A DNA stretch of 64,000 nucleotides from Acidobacteriota bacterium. Its GTDB lineage: Bacteria > Acidobacteriota > Terriglobia > Bryobacterales > UBA6623. Numbering within the stretch: position 1 is the stretch's first letter; the number at the start of each line of letters is the position of its first letter. Below the pieces are notes generated by a model. That model had not been told where the DNA came from and searched no databases. It saw only the letters and a list, made by a program, of their open reading frames with translations. Both the position numbers and the translations under genes were made by a program. The stretch covers positions 1 through 64,000 of the forward strand of contig WGMB01000003.1 in assembly GCA_016125275.1 (NCBI GenBank), written 5' to 3'. Positions 18,089 to 28,200 of the stretch are shown piece by piece.

Positions 18089-19690
18089 CTATTCGATGTA
18101 CCCAAGGGCTTTGAGCCGCTGGATGAGCTCTTCGTCGTCGCCCTCTTCCTCGCCCGGCGCCGCCGGCTCGGCGTCCACCAGAGAGGCGGGAGCGTGGGAC
18201 CCGTTGACTTCCGCGGCGACGCGCGCCGTACTGGGGGCCGAGAAGGCCGCCTCGGCGGCGACGCCTTCGAACTCCTCCACGGGCTCGAGTCCGAGACAGC
18301 GGAAGATGGTCGGCGCCACGTCGACCAGCCCCAGGCGCCCGATGTCCTCGCCGCGGCGCACGCCGGGGCCGCGCAGCGCGAAGACGCCGTCGGGGTGGTG
18401 CGTGCCGGTGAGGGCGGGCCGCTTGACGAGGATCGACTCGCCGCGGCGGACCGAGAAGAAGATGTGGTCGCGCAGCGTCAGCGTCAGATCGGGCGCCAAC
18501 CCTTCGTACGGGCCGGCAAAGATCTCTTCGCGCCGCCAGACGCGCGTCACCAGCGGTTGGCCGGTTTGCGGGTGGAGGCAGCGCGTCAGCAAGGCCTCGG
18601 TCAGCTCCCGCCGGAACGACTCGTACTCTTCAGGCGGAATGCCGTCGGCCGACCGCCGGCCCCGCACGGCGATGTGGATGCCATTGCTCGACGCCGTCAG
18701 CGCGAAGGCCTTCGTCTTGGTCATGTCGAAGGCGGCGAGCTGGTAGAAATCCGGTTCGAGCTCGGCGGACTCGCCGACGGATTGAACGGACTCCTTCCAG
18801 GTGAGGTAGCCCTGCTGTTCGAGCCAGCGGTTGATGTAGAGGATGTCCTCGCCGCCGGTGAAGCCGTGGTCGGAGGCGATCATTACGTGGGCTTCGGGGC
18901 CGGCTAGCTCGACGGTCTCCTCGAGGAAGCGGTCGATCTGGCGGTAGTACTCGAGGCAGACCTCGCGCACGCGCCGCCAGCGCTCGTCGGAAGCCTGGTC
19001 GGCGCAGGCCGGGTCGACGTAGGGCCACAGCAGGTGCTGGAGCTTGTCGACCCCGTCGAAGACGATGCCGAGCAGCTCTGTGGGGTCCTTCTGCATCTGG
19101 CGCCGCAGCACCTGGAACCACTGCCGGTCGCGCTGGATGTGCAGGTTGATCCAGCTCTCGTAGTCGTCGAGCGGCGCGCCGGCGACGGCCTTGCGCTCGA
19201 TCTCGTAGTCCATCGCCAGTTGCTGAACGGAGAAGTCGTCGATGTCGGCGGCCAGTTCTTCCATCAGCCCTCGCGGGCGCGTGAAGCGGCCGAGCCAACG
19301 CCAAGGCGTCCAGCCGGGAACCACGAAGCCGTCAAAGCGCGGCGGCGGCGCGTGCAGCACGAAGTTCAGGCAGCCCGCGCGCAGCCCGTAGCGGTTGACC
19401 AGCGACCAGATGGTTTCGCAATGGACGTCCCGCGAAGAGGCGATCTGAAGCTGGTCAGAATCTGCCGAGCGAAACTGCACGAAGCCGGTGATGCCGTGCC
19501 GTCCGGGCGTGCGGCCGGTGACCAGCGTCGTCCAGGCGGGAGGCGTCAGCGGCGGGGTCACCGACTCCAGCACGCCCTTCGCGCTCTCCTGCAGGAAGCG
19601 GCCGAGATAGGGCATGACGCCCTCGCGGATGAGGTCGTCGAGAACGGTGTAGGTAGCCCCGTCGAGCCCGAATAGGACGAAACGCTTCAT
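18089..19690 (-). CDS. Alkaline-phosphatase-fold phosphodiesterase/nucleotide pyrophosphatase
   Basis: 533 residues from the ATG at 19690, 4 bases after the ACP stop. The frame is open further upstream but there overlaps the ACP gene. The metal-binding and catalytic pattern of type I phosphodiesterases is complete: FGLDGATYTVLD (Asp), PPAWTTLVTGR with the nucleophilic Thr, FDGVDKLQHLLW (Asp, His), IASDHGFTGG (Asp, His) and LTGTHHPDGVF (His). The C-terminus has an acidic, low-complexity linker and ends in ELIQRLKALGYIE. No signal peptide is evident. Such enzymes cleave phosphodiester bonds or transfer phospho-groups. Position between an ACP and a hydrolase suggests action on a phospho-linked lipid or on phosphopantetheine-bound intermediates; this is inference. 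Confidence 0.8.
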   Translation of the reverse strand: MKRFVLFGLDGATYTVLDDLIREGVMPYLGRFLQESAKGVLESVTPPLTPPAWTTLVTGRTPGRHGITGFVQFRSADSDQLQIASSRDVHCETIWSLVNRYGLRAGCLNFVLHAPPPRFDGFVVPGWTPWRWLGRFTRPRGLMEELAADIDDFSVQQLAMDYEIERKAVAGAPLDDYESWINLHIQRDRQWFQVLRRQMQKDPTELLGIVFDGVDKLQHLLWPYVDPACADQASDERWRRVREVCLEYYRQIDRFLEETVELAGPEAHVMIASDHGFTGGEDILYINRWLEQQGYLTWKESVQSVGESAELEPDFYQLAAFDMTKTKAFALTASSNGIHIAVRGRRSADGIPPEEYESFRRELTEALLTRCLHPQTGQPLVTRVWRREEIFAGPYEGLAPDLTLTLRDHIFFSVRRGESILVKRPALTGTHHPDGVFALRGPGVRRGEDIGRLGLVDVAPTIFRCLGLEPVEEFEGVAAEAAFSAPSTARVAAEVNGSHAPASLVDAEPAAPGEEEGDDEELIQRLKALGYIE

Positions 19691-19694
19691 GAGC

Positions 19695-20000
19695 TCACTG
19701 CGGGGCGGCGGTCGGGGAGCCGTCCAGGTGCTGCGTGATGAAGTCGACGAGCTGCCCGACGGTGACGTCGCTCCAGTTCTCTTCGTTGGCCCGGGTGAGA
19801 AACTCGGCGAACGGCAACGAGCGGTCGAAGTGCTCCTCGATGGCCGAACCCAGCGCGACGGCGTCGATCGACTCGAAGCCGATGTCGTTGAACAGCCCCG
19901 TGGAGTCGTCGATGGGCATGGAAAGCTCCCAATCCTCGCGGACTTCCCGAATGGTTTCGACCACCACCTTGCGGGCGGCGTCACGATTCATTTGCTGCAT
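19695..20000 (-). CDS. Free-standing acyl carrier protein
   Basis: 101 residues, or 98 from a second ATG at 19991. The central motif FNDIGFESIDAVALGSAIE contains the phosphopantetheine-attachment Ser (residue 44) in a D-x-G-F-E-S-I context. The usual DSL triad has become ESI, unlike the IDSIKRVEI ACPs embedded in the two synthases. The overall helix pattern and acidic character fit an ACP. It begins 6 bases after the KS-AT-ACP-DH synthase and ends 4 bases before the phosphodiesterase, so all three are translated from one message. It could load the starter, accept the finished chain, or present it to the phosphodiesterase or hydrolase. Confidence 0.85.
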   Translation of the reverse strand: MQQMNRDAARKVVVETIREVREDWELSMPIDDSTGLFNDIGFESIDAVALGSAIEEHFDRSLPFAEFLTRANEENWSDVTVGQLVDFITQHLDGSPTAAPQ

Positions 20001-20006
20001 TGGGCG

Positions 20007-23000
20007 CTATTCCTCAGACTTCCAGGCGAGCCCCATGCGGACGCCTGCGCTCTCCACGATTGTCGCAAAAGCCCGCGAGCCCTCGACTGTGGCCGTCCAC
20101 GGCTTGGAGTCGGCGGCGGGCGGCGCGAGCTGAGCCGGGATCGGGCCCAGCAATTGCGCGACGGCGCGGCGAATCAGCGCCTCGGCGGACTCGGCGGCAT
20201 CAGCGGCGAGGGTGAGGGCGACGGGGGTCTTGGCGGCGGCTCCGTAGGAGACTCGGTCGCGATAGGCGGTAGCGATGTAGGGCGGCTCTTCGCCCTCGGC
20301 CTCGAACCAGGGGCCGGCGGCGCGGCTCATGCCGCGGGCAATCGGCGCGACGGTGACGTCGCAGGGGTAGAGGTCGCGATCGACGTTGCGCTTCACCCAG
20401 TCGCGGGCTACGTCTTTCTCGGCCGCGCGCACGAAGGCCCACTCCGTCCGGGCGTCGCCGTCGGCCATGGCCTGGTACTCGGAGTACTCGGCGGGGTTGA
20501 GCACCACGCGCATCCACATGTCCTGCCACAGGCCCTTGCGCTCGGTCTCATCGAGGTCTTCGATGAAGCGCAGCGGGATGTGGGGCGCGGCGGGGCTGCG
20601 CAGAGGCTCGCCGTTGTAGGCGCGGTCACTGAAGCGCCAGAACTCGTAGATTCGGTTGCTCCAGTAGAAGCGCCAGTCGGTCCAGCCTTCCACTCGCAGC
20701 GCCAGCTTGCCCGAGGCGTCGACGATGTCGAAGTCGGCTGAGAGCTGGCGCTCGGTGAGGGACTTGATGCGCACCCGGCAGTCCAGCGTCACGCCGGGCT
20801 CGAGGACCGGGCCGTACAGGGTCAGTTGCTGGAGCCCAACAGGCAGCACCACAAAACCCTCATCGACGTATTCGTTGGGCCAGTAGCCCACGAGTTGGCC
20901 GCCGGCATCGAGCAGGAACGGGTCCGTCCACAGGCGAGGCGCCGCGTCGCCGCGCAAGAGCTCGTGGCGCGGCAGCGTCTTGAGCTGGGCGTCCACGCCG
21001 TTGCAGCCGACGGTGTGCAGGTCCAGGATTCCCTGGAAGCTCGGCCCGTGGAAGAAGCGGTGCTCGTCGTAGGGGTTGTCGCCGGCCTTTTCGGGCCGCC
21101 GCGGCTCTTCGAGCGGCGCGCTGATCGGCTCCGGCGGAGCGGGATAGTCGTCGGCCAGGTCGATGACGGCCTGGGAGAGGATATCCTTCGGCGAGCGCTC
21201 GTCGCTCAGCGAGACTTCCACGCGCGAGGCGTCGAGCGCGCGGGCCTTGAGCAGCAGGTGCACCGGCGCGCCGGAAGCCTGGAAGTTCACCCAGCGCAGG
21301 GAGCGCACGGCGCGGGCGCCGATGACCTTCTTGCCCGGGAACAGCCGCGCCGCCGTCTCGGCCATCATCTCGAGATTGCCGGTCTGCGGCATCGAGAGGA
21401 TGGGCGGCAGTTGGTTGTCGAACTCCGAGTCGTTGAAGTACAGGCAGTGGTCGTAGAGGTAGCGGTGGTCGTCGGTGGAGATGGGGCAGCGCAGCAGCAG
21501 CGACTTGCCGGCGACCTGCTCGACGATCTCGGCGTCGCGCGTCAGGGCGTTGCGCTCCTCGAACGGCAAGGCGGCCGGCGTTGAGGCCGAGGCGCCGCCT
21601 TCGAGGTGCGCGATGACCTCGCGCAGCGTCTTCAAGCCGGCGACGGCCTCCATGTCGACGGTCGAAGCCGCGTCCGGGCCGACCATCTCCTGCAGGGCGC
21701 CGAGGATCTCGACACGCTTGATGGAGTCGATGCCGAGGTCGGCTTCGAGATCCAGGTCGAGCTCGAGCATCTCCTCGGGATAGCCGGTGCGCTCGCTGAC
21801 CACTTCCAGCAGCATCGCCTTGTAGTCCAGGGCGGAGCCGGAGGAGGAGGCGACGACGGGCTCGGGAACCGGCGCCGGAACTGCCGGCGGGGCGACCGGA
21901 GCGGCAGGTTGTACAACCGGAACGGGCGGCGGCGCGCCGTTCTGATAGGTTTGCGGCGCGGGAGCGGCAGGAGCCGGGGCCGGCGGCGGGGCGAGCGACG
22001 TCGGCGGAGGAGTTGGAGGAGGCGGGGCGTAGCTGACGCCGTTGACCGGCGCAGCCGGAGGCGCCTGCGAGAGTCCCCCCAGGGCGGCCTGCATGATCAT
22101 CTCATGCGTCGCCAGAAACTCGTCCATCAGCTCCAGGTGCTGATTCACCACGGCGTCACGGACGCCCTGGGGCGCGGCGTAGGTCATTGCGGCCGGGGCC
22201 GGAGCTTGCTGCGCCGGCGGAGGCGGCGGAGCGGGAGCCGGCGTGGGCGCTGCAACGGGAGCAGGCGCGCTCGGCCGAGGGGCGGCGGCGCTCGGCCCAG
22301 CCGGGGCCGGAAACTCATGCACCTTGGCGGAAGCGGGAGCCGTCTTCGCCGCCGGCAACGGATCGAGTGGAGCCAGATGCGGGTAGCAGGTCGAGACCTC
22401 CACGCAGCCGGGCTCCTGGTCCGGGTTCGGCCGGCGGTCCGCCTGCGGGTCGAACTGAATCGCGCGCGAGTCGCGCCGTTCGTAGAGCGGAGCGAGCGTC
22501 ATGTCGACCCCGGCGGCGAACAGCATCGCCAAAGCGTGATGCAGGCCGGAGATCCCGTCGCGCCGGAAGTGATCGACCGGAGCGGCCACGTGGGGCTTGC
22601 CGCGCAGGATGTCGTCGATGAAAGCCGTCAGATTGCCCCGCGGGCCGGCCTCGATGAAGATGCGGGCGCCGTCGGCGTACATCTGCTCGACCGTCTGCCG
22701 GAACAGCAGCGGCCGCGAGAAGGTCTGCGTCACCTGCTCGAGGATGCTCTCGCGATCGGCCGGGTACGGCGCAGCCGTGGTGGAACAGTACAGCGGCTTG
22801 CCCGGCCGCCGGATGTCGAGCGAGGCGAAGAACTGCCCCAGCGGCTCGCAAATATAGGTGAACGCCGAGGTGTGGTAACCCCGATCGTACGGCAGCCGCT
22901 CGACGAAGACGCCCATCGAGCGCAACTGCGCCACGACTTCGGCTTCGTCCTCGGGCGCGATCACGACCACCACCTGGTGCGGGCAGTTGTCGTTGGCGAT

Positions 23001-25253
23001 CTCGCACTTCTTGTCGATCGAGGCCAGCATCTCCCGGACCTTGTCCCGGCCGGCGCCGACGGCCAGCATCGTCATTTTGGGGATGTCCTGGCGATCGGCG
23101 AGACGCTCGTAGAGGCGTCCGAGAGAGCTGAGGTTGTCGACGAACTGGTCGATGTCGAGCACGCCGGAGGCAGCCAGGGCCACCCACTCGCCGGCGCTGT
23201 GCCCGCTCATCATGTCGGCCTGCACGCCAAGCTGTTCGAGCAGGCGGTAGATGCCTCCGTTGCCGGTGAGCACGGCTTCCGTGGCCCGATCGATCGAGTA
23301 GAGCTCGGACTCGCGGACGGCGCGCTCTTCGGCGCTGAACGAAGGCGGCGGAAAGACGACGGCGCTGGTGGGCTTGCGGCCCACATCGCTGCGCGCCCCG
23401 TCGGCCCGCTCGAAGGCTTCGCGCACGACCGGGAAGTGCAGGCACAGATCCGACAGCATGTCGAGGTACTGTGAGCCTTCGCCGGGGAAGACGATGGCGA
23501 CCTTGCCTTCGCGGATCTCGGGTTGGGAGAAGAAGTACAGCCCCTGGCGATCCCGCAGACTCTCGACGCGGTCGTCCTTCAAACGCTCGGCGCAAACGGC
23601 CAGCTTGGCGGCGACGTCGGCCATCGAGTCCGCCACGATGGCGAGCCGGAAAGCTCCCGGGGCCTTCGTGTTGAGGGTACAGGCCAGATCGCGCAGCTCG
23701 GTTTCGTCGGCCGCCAGGGCGTAGCGGCGCACGCGGTCGATCTCCGCGAGCAGCTCGGGCCTGGTCGCAGCCGAGAGCGTGACGAGCTCGTTGGGCCAGC
23801 GCCGCAGCAGGGTCTGCTCGGGCTGGGCGGAGCGATGCTGCTCCAAGATGATGTGGGCGTTGACGCCGCCGAAGCCGAACGCCGATACGCCGGCGCGCCG
23901 CGGACCTTCCTGGCGGGGGCGAATCCAGGGCCGCGTCTCGGTGTTGACGTAGAAGGCGCTGTCCGCCGCCGAGAGGTCGGCCCGGGGCGTCTCGCAGTGC
24001 AGGGTGGGCGGCAGAATGCCGTGATAGACCGACAGGGCCGCCTTGATGAGCCCGGCCGCGCCCGCCGCGGGCATGGCGTGGCCGATCATGGACTTGACCG
24101 AGCCGACGGCGCAGTAGGGGTGGCCGCGGTCGCTGGACCCGAACAGCTTCTGGAGCGCGGCGGCCTCGGAGGCGTCGCCGACGGCCGTGCCGGTGCCGTG
24201 GCCTTCCACCAAGTCCACGGTGCGCGGGTCGACGCCGGCCATCTCGTAGGCGCGGCGCATGGCGAGCTCTTCGCCCTCGATGCGCGGCGTGGTCACGCCC
24301 TTGGCCTTGCCGTCGCTGCTGCTGCCCGCGCCCTTGATGACGGCGTAAATGCGGTCGCCGTCGCGCTCGGCGTCAACCAGCCGTTTGAGCGCCAGAATGC
24401 CGACGCCTTCGCCGGACATGGTGCCGTCGCAGTGTTCGTCGAACGGCCGGATGGTGGAGCTCAACGACATGGCGCGCATGGCGTCGAACACCTGCAAGAA
24501 CGGCACGTGCGCGAAGATGTGCACGCCGCCGGCCAGCACCAGATCCGCGGCGCCGCTGGACAGGTCCTGAATGGCGATCTCGGTGGCGATCAGCGACGAC
24601 GCGCAGGCGGCGTCGATCGTAAAGTTCCGCCCCATGAAGTCCATCCGGTTGGCCACGCGGCCGGTGCAGATGTTGGGGATGAGGCCGCCGGCGACCTCGC
24701 CGTTGAAGGGCGGCAGCTCGCGGCGCAGGCGCGCGCGCAGGGCGTCGATGTCGCCGCCGTCGAACTCCGGATGCAGGTCCTGGATCGCCTTGAGCACGAT
24801 CTCGCAGACAATGCCGCGGTACATCAGCGCGGTAGCGCCGGGGCCCTGATAGTTGCCCTTGCCGACGATTACGCTGGTGCGCACGCCGTTGAGCTTGCCG
24901 TGCGGCAAGATGCCGGCGTCTTCCAGCGCTTCGTAGACCGTCCGCAGCACCAGCAGGTGATCCGGCTCAGTGCCCTTCAGAGCGGATGGCATCACGCCGT
25001 GCTTGAGCGGGTTGAAGCTGAAGCTGTCGCCGATCCAGCCGCCGAGCTTGCAGTAGATCTTGTCCGGGTTGTCCGGGTCCGGATCGTAGAAGACCGCCGG
25101 GTCCCACCGCTTGGGCGAGACCTCGGTGACGGCGTCCACGCCCTGGACGATGTTGTTCCAGAACTGCTCCTTGTTCCGGGCGCCGGGGTAGCTACATGCG
25201 ATGCCGACGATCGCGACTTCGCGGCCGTGAAGTTTCGAGGTCGATTCAGACAT
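20007..25253 (-). CDS. PUFA-synthase-like polyketide synthase, KS-AT-ACP-DH-(degenerate PPTase)
   Basis: 1748 residues. KS about 10-475, with active Cys217 in DAACASSL, His352 in EGHGTGT and His392 in SVKSMIGHA. AT about 585-920, with VFPGEGSQ, GHSAGEW (Ser686) and RGYHT in place of the usual xxFHS. A Pro/Ala linker 965-1140 contains a conserved helix LMDEFLATHEMIMQAAL. One ACP at 1143-1218 (LEADLGIDSIKRVEI, Ser1177). A DH double hotdog about 1240-1535: His1269 in YLYDHC lacks the following Gly, and DAGGQ supplies Asp1449. The C-terminus (TEWAFVRAAEKDVARDWVK, 1603-1621) resembles the opening helix of the PPTase domain of PUFA and enediyne synthases, but VSLSH, GVDIE and WxxKEA are missing. 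No KR. Its ATG overlaps the preceding stop by 8 bases. Confidence 0.88.
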   Translation of the reverse strand: MSESTSKLHGREVAIVGIACSYPGARNKEQFWNNIVQGVDAVTEVSPKRWDPAVFYDPDPDNPDKIYCKLGGWIGDSFSFNPLKHGVMPSALKGTEPDHLLVLRTVYEALEDAGILPHGKLNGVRTSVIVGKGNYQGPGATALMYRGIVCEIVLKAIQDLHPEFDGGDIDALRARLRRELPPFNGEVAGGLIPNICTGRVANRMDFMGRNFTIDAACASSLIATEIAIQDLSSGAADLVLAGGVHIFAHVPFLQVFDAMRAMSLSSTIRPFDEHCDGTMSGEGVGILALKRLVDAERDGDRIYAVIKGAGSSSDGKAKGVTTPRIEGEELAMRRAYEMAGVDPRTVDLVEGHGTGTAVGDASEAAALQKLFGSSDRGHPYCAVGSVKSMIGHAMPAAGAAGLIKAALSVYHGILPPTLHCETPRADLSAADSAFYVNTETRPWIRPRQEGPRRAGVSAFGFGGVNAHIILEQHRSAQPEQTLLRRWPNELVTLSAATRPELLAEIDRVRRYALAADETELRDLACTLNTKAPGAFRLAIVADSMADVAAKLAVCAERLKDDRVESLRDRQGLYFFSQPEIREGKVAIVFPGEGSQYLDMLSDLCLHFPVVREAFERADGARSDVGRKPTSAVVFPPPSFSAEERAVRESELYSIDRATEAVLTGNGGIYRLLEQLGVQADMMSGHSAGEWVALAASGVLDIDQFVDNLSSLGRLYERLADRQDIPKMTMLAVGAGRDKVREMLASIDKKCEIANDNCPHQVVVVIAPEDEAEVVAQLRSMGVFVERLPYDRGYHTSAFTYICEPLGQFFASLDIRRPGKPLYCSTTAAPYPADRESILEQVTQTFSRPLLFRQTVEQMYADGARIFIEAGPRGNLTAFIDDILRGKPHVAAPVDHFRRDGISGLHHALAMLFAAGVDMTLAPLYERRDSRAIQFDPQADRRPNPDQEPGCVEVSTCYPHLAPLDPLPAAKTAPASAKVHEFPAPAGPSAAAPRPSAPAPVAAPTPAPAPPPPPAQQAPAPAAMTYAAPQGVRDAVVNQHLELMDEFLATHEMIMQAALGGLSQAPPAAPVNGVSYAPPPPTPPPTSLAPPPAPAPAAPAPQTYQNGAPPPVPVVQPAAPVAPPAVPAPVPEPVVASSSGSALDYKAMLLEVVSERTGYPEEMLELDLDLEADLGIDSIKRVEILGALQEMVGPDAASTVDMEAVAGLKTLREVIAHLEGGASASTPAALPFEERNALTRDAEIVEQVAGKSLLLRCPISTDDHRYLYDHCLYFNDSEFDNQLPPILSMPQTGNLEMMAETAARLFPGKKVIGARAVRSLRWVNFQASGAPVHLLLKARALDASRVEVSLSDERSPKDILSQAVIDLADDYPAPPEPISAPLEEPRRPEKAGDNPYDEHRFFHGPSFQGILDLHTVGCNGVDAQLKTLPRHELLRGDAAPRLWTDPFLLDAGGQLVGYWPNEYVDEGFVVLPVGLQQLTLYGPVLEPGVTLDCRVRIKSLTERQLSADFDIVDASGKLALRVEGWTDWRFYWSNRIYEFWRFSDRAYNGEPLRSPAAPHIPLRFIEDLDETERKGLWQDMWMRVVLNPAEYSEYQAMADGDARTEWAFVRAAEKDVARDWVKRNVDRDLYPCDVTVAPIARGMSRAAGPWFEAEGEEPPYIATAYRDRVSYGAAAKTPVALTLAADAAESAEALIRRAVAQLLGPIPAQLAPPAADSKPWTATVEGSRAFATIVESAGVRMGLAWKSEE

Positions 25254-28200
25254 TCGCGGTACTTGTCGTCGAACGGCCGCTGAGGCGGTTCAGAGCGCGG
25301 CTACAGGCCGTCTGCATGTTCTCCATGCGGGCGAAGAGGCGTCCGCTGGAGTCGCTGAAACGCAGGTCCGTCACCATGTTCGGGCTGTCGGGCCGATGCT
25401 GAATCTCCACTTCGCAGCGGATCTCGCCGTCAGCCGGCGGCGGCCCGAGGCGGTGGAAGCAACCCAGGCGCGAGGGCAAAGGCGTCTCGTCGCGATAGGT
25501 ACGAGCCCACAGGATCACCAGTTGCAGGCCAGCGTCGATCATGGCCGGGTCCACGGCCCAGTCGCCCTCGATGGCCGGCGCGAAGAAGTCGCGCGGCGAA
25601 GAGGTGCGCAGGCGGGCGGTCACGCCGTTGCGGCCCAAGGCCTCGATGCCGACCACGGCCTCGAACAACGGCCCGTGGAAGAGCCACTGCTCGTAGGCTT
25701 CCTCGAGCGAGATGCTCATCGGCTGCGCCTCGTGCAGCCGCAGGGGGCCGACCGGGGCAATCGTCGCCGAACGGCGCATCTCGACCTGGCCGCGGTAGTG
25801 CAAGTGTGCGCCCGCGCCGTCGCAGAACAGCTCAAAGGTCAGATCGACGCCGTCGGGCCGGACCTCCTTCTCTTCCAACTCGAGCCGCAGCACGCGCCGC
25901 TCGGACGGCTCGAAGGTGATGCCGCGCAGGATCGAGAAGTCCCGCACCTTGCTGACGGCGAACTCCGGCCAGCCGGCCTCGGCGCCCTCCACCACGAACT
26001 CGAGCACCATCGCCATCGGCATCACCGGCCGGCCGTCGAGCTGATGGTCGGTCAGATACACGTCGCGTTCGGCGTGCTTTTCGATGACGATGCGGCAGTT
26101 GCCGTTGGTGCGCACGGCCTCGCGCGAGGCCAGCAGCAGCGGCGTCCCCACCTGCAGCGTCTTCGGCGTGTAGTCGGGCTTGCGAGGCGTCCGGCGGATG
26201 TGGTTCAACGGGCCGCCGTAGATGGTCTCCGGCTCGGCTTGCCCGTTGGCGCCGACTTCAGCCACGAAGGCCCGGCAGCCGCTGGCGGCCGAAACCATCT
26301 GCACGCCGGCCTTGGCGAACTCTTCGGCCAGCTCCGGCGAAACCATGCCGCCGACGTCCTTCCAGGGGCCCCAGTTCAGGGCCGCGACGCGGGCCGGCCA
26401 GCGGTCGTTGAGCCACCGCGCGAGCTTGTTGAGCGTCTCGTTCGCCGCAGCGTAGTCCGACTGTCCGCGGTTGCCGTAGCGGCCCGAGACCGAAGAGTAG
26501 AAAAACAGGAACTTGAGCGTTTCGGGCCGCAAGTGGGCGGCCAACGTCAGGGCGCCGTCGATCTTCGGCTTCAGAACGCGCTCGAACGACTCGAGCGTCT
26601 TGTCACGCAGCAGCTTGTCCTCGATGATGCCGGCGCCGTGGACCACGCCGTCCAGGCGGCCGTACTCGGCATAGATCTGGTCGATGAGCTCGCCGAAGCT
26701 GTCCGGGTCGGAGGCGTCGATGGTGCGGTAGTCGACGGTGGAGCCGGTGGCTTTCAGCCGCCCCAGCGCGGAACGCAGCTCGCGCGCCTTGCGGATGGAA
26801 CGATACTCGGCCTCGATCTCCACGGGCACGGGCTTGCGGCCCGTCTGGCGGCAGTTGTCGATCAAGGCCGCCTTGATCTCGCGTTCGCTGCGGGCGGACG
26901 CCAGCCAAGCGGGCTCCTCGGCTCCCGCCAGCGGGGTGCGGCCGGTGAGAATGAAGCGCGCCGGGGTCCGCTCGGCCAGAGCGATGGCAGTCTCAGCGTT
27001 GATGCCACCGCCGCCGCCGGTGACTAGGATGACGCTATCGGTCCCCAGGGTCTCGACGACGTCGTGGCCTTCCACGTGCGCTTCTTCGACGCCGAGGGTC
27101 AGACGACGGCCTCGACGGTAGCCGATCTCGAGGTGATCGCCGGGAGCAATGAGCTCGGCAACCAGGCAATCGAGAACCGTTTCGAGCGGCGCATCGGTCT
27201 CGAAATCGACCGTGCGGCAGAGGACTTCTGGCCACTCGCGCGCCAGAGACTTGACGAAGCCGCAGGTCGCGCCGGCGCCCGGCCACCAAGCGGCGTCGGC
27301 GGCCATCTCGATGCCGTAGCCGCCGCCCATGCGGCTGGCCGTCAGGATGCGTCCGCGGCTTTCCCGCAAGTCCGGCTCGAGGAAGCGCGTCACGTTGAGC
27401 ATCGTGAGCAACTCGGTCTCGAAGCGAGGGCGGAAGCCCCCGGCCAGATCCTCCGCTCCGACCGGCGCCAGCGGCGCCAGGTTGACGACCGCGCCGATGC
27501 GTCCGCGGCGTCCGCGCAAGCCGTTGACGAGCTCGGAGGCGGACCGTTCGTTGCGAATGTCGCGCGGGAAGATTTCAGCAGTGGCGCCGAGGTCCTCCAG
27601 CAGCACGGCCAGCTTTTCGGCCGACCCGTGACCGTCATCGAGAATCAGGATGCAGCCGTCGACGGACAGCTCGAGGCCCACCTGGAGCGGCAGAGCGTCG
27701 TCGAGGCGCAGCACCTGGCGCACCAGTCGATCCTCGTCCGCAGGCTTGGACGCCGCCGCCGGCACGGAAACGGCCGCACGGGCCGAGGCGGGAGCTTCCG
27801 CCGCGGGAGCGGACGCCGGCGCCGGCGCGGAGGCCTCGTCGGGCGCCGCCTGGGAGCCGACGACCAGCCAATCCACGATCTGGCCGAGGGTCTTGAGCTT
27901 GGCCAGGGACTCGATGTCGGCCGTCGAATCCTCGAAGCCCGCCTCTTCTTGCAGAGCGCCGAAGATCTCGACGCGCTTGATCGAGTCGATGCTCAGGTCG
28001 GCCTCGAGGTCGAGATCGAACTGCAGCATGTCTTCGGGGTAGCCGGTGCGGTCGGCAACCAGGGCCAGCAGGCGCGCGGCGATGACTTCGCGCGTCAAGC
28101 CGGCGGGCTGGGGTTCGGCGGCGGCTACTGCCACAGCAGCCACGGCCGGAACGGGCTCGGGCTCGGCGACGGGGGCCGGAGCGGGAACCGGCGCCGGGGC

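Noticed and set aside
19690-19984. N-terminal 98-codon extension of the phosphodiesterase
   Set aside because: It overlaps the ACP gene in another frame, and its sequence is Ser/Arg/Pro-rich nonsense; the ATG at 19690 begins the conserved fold.
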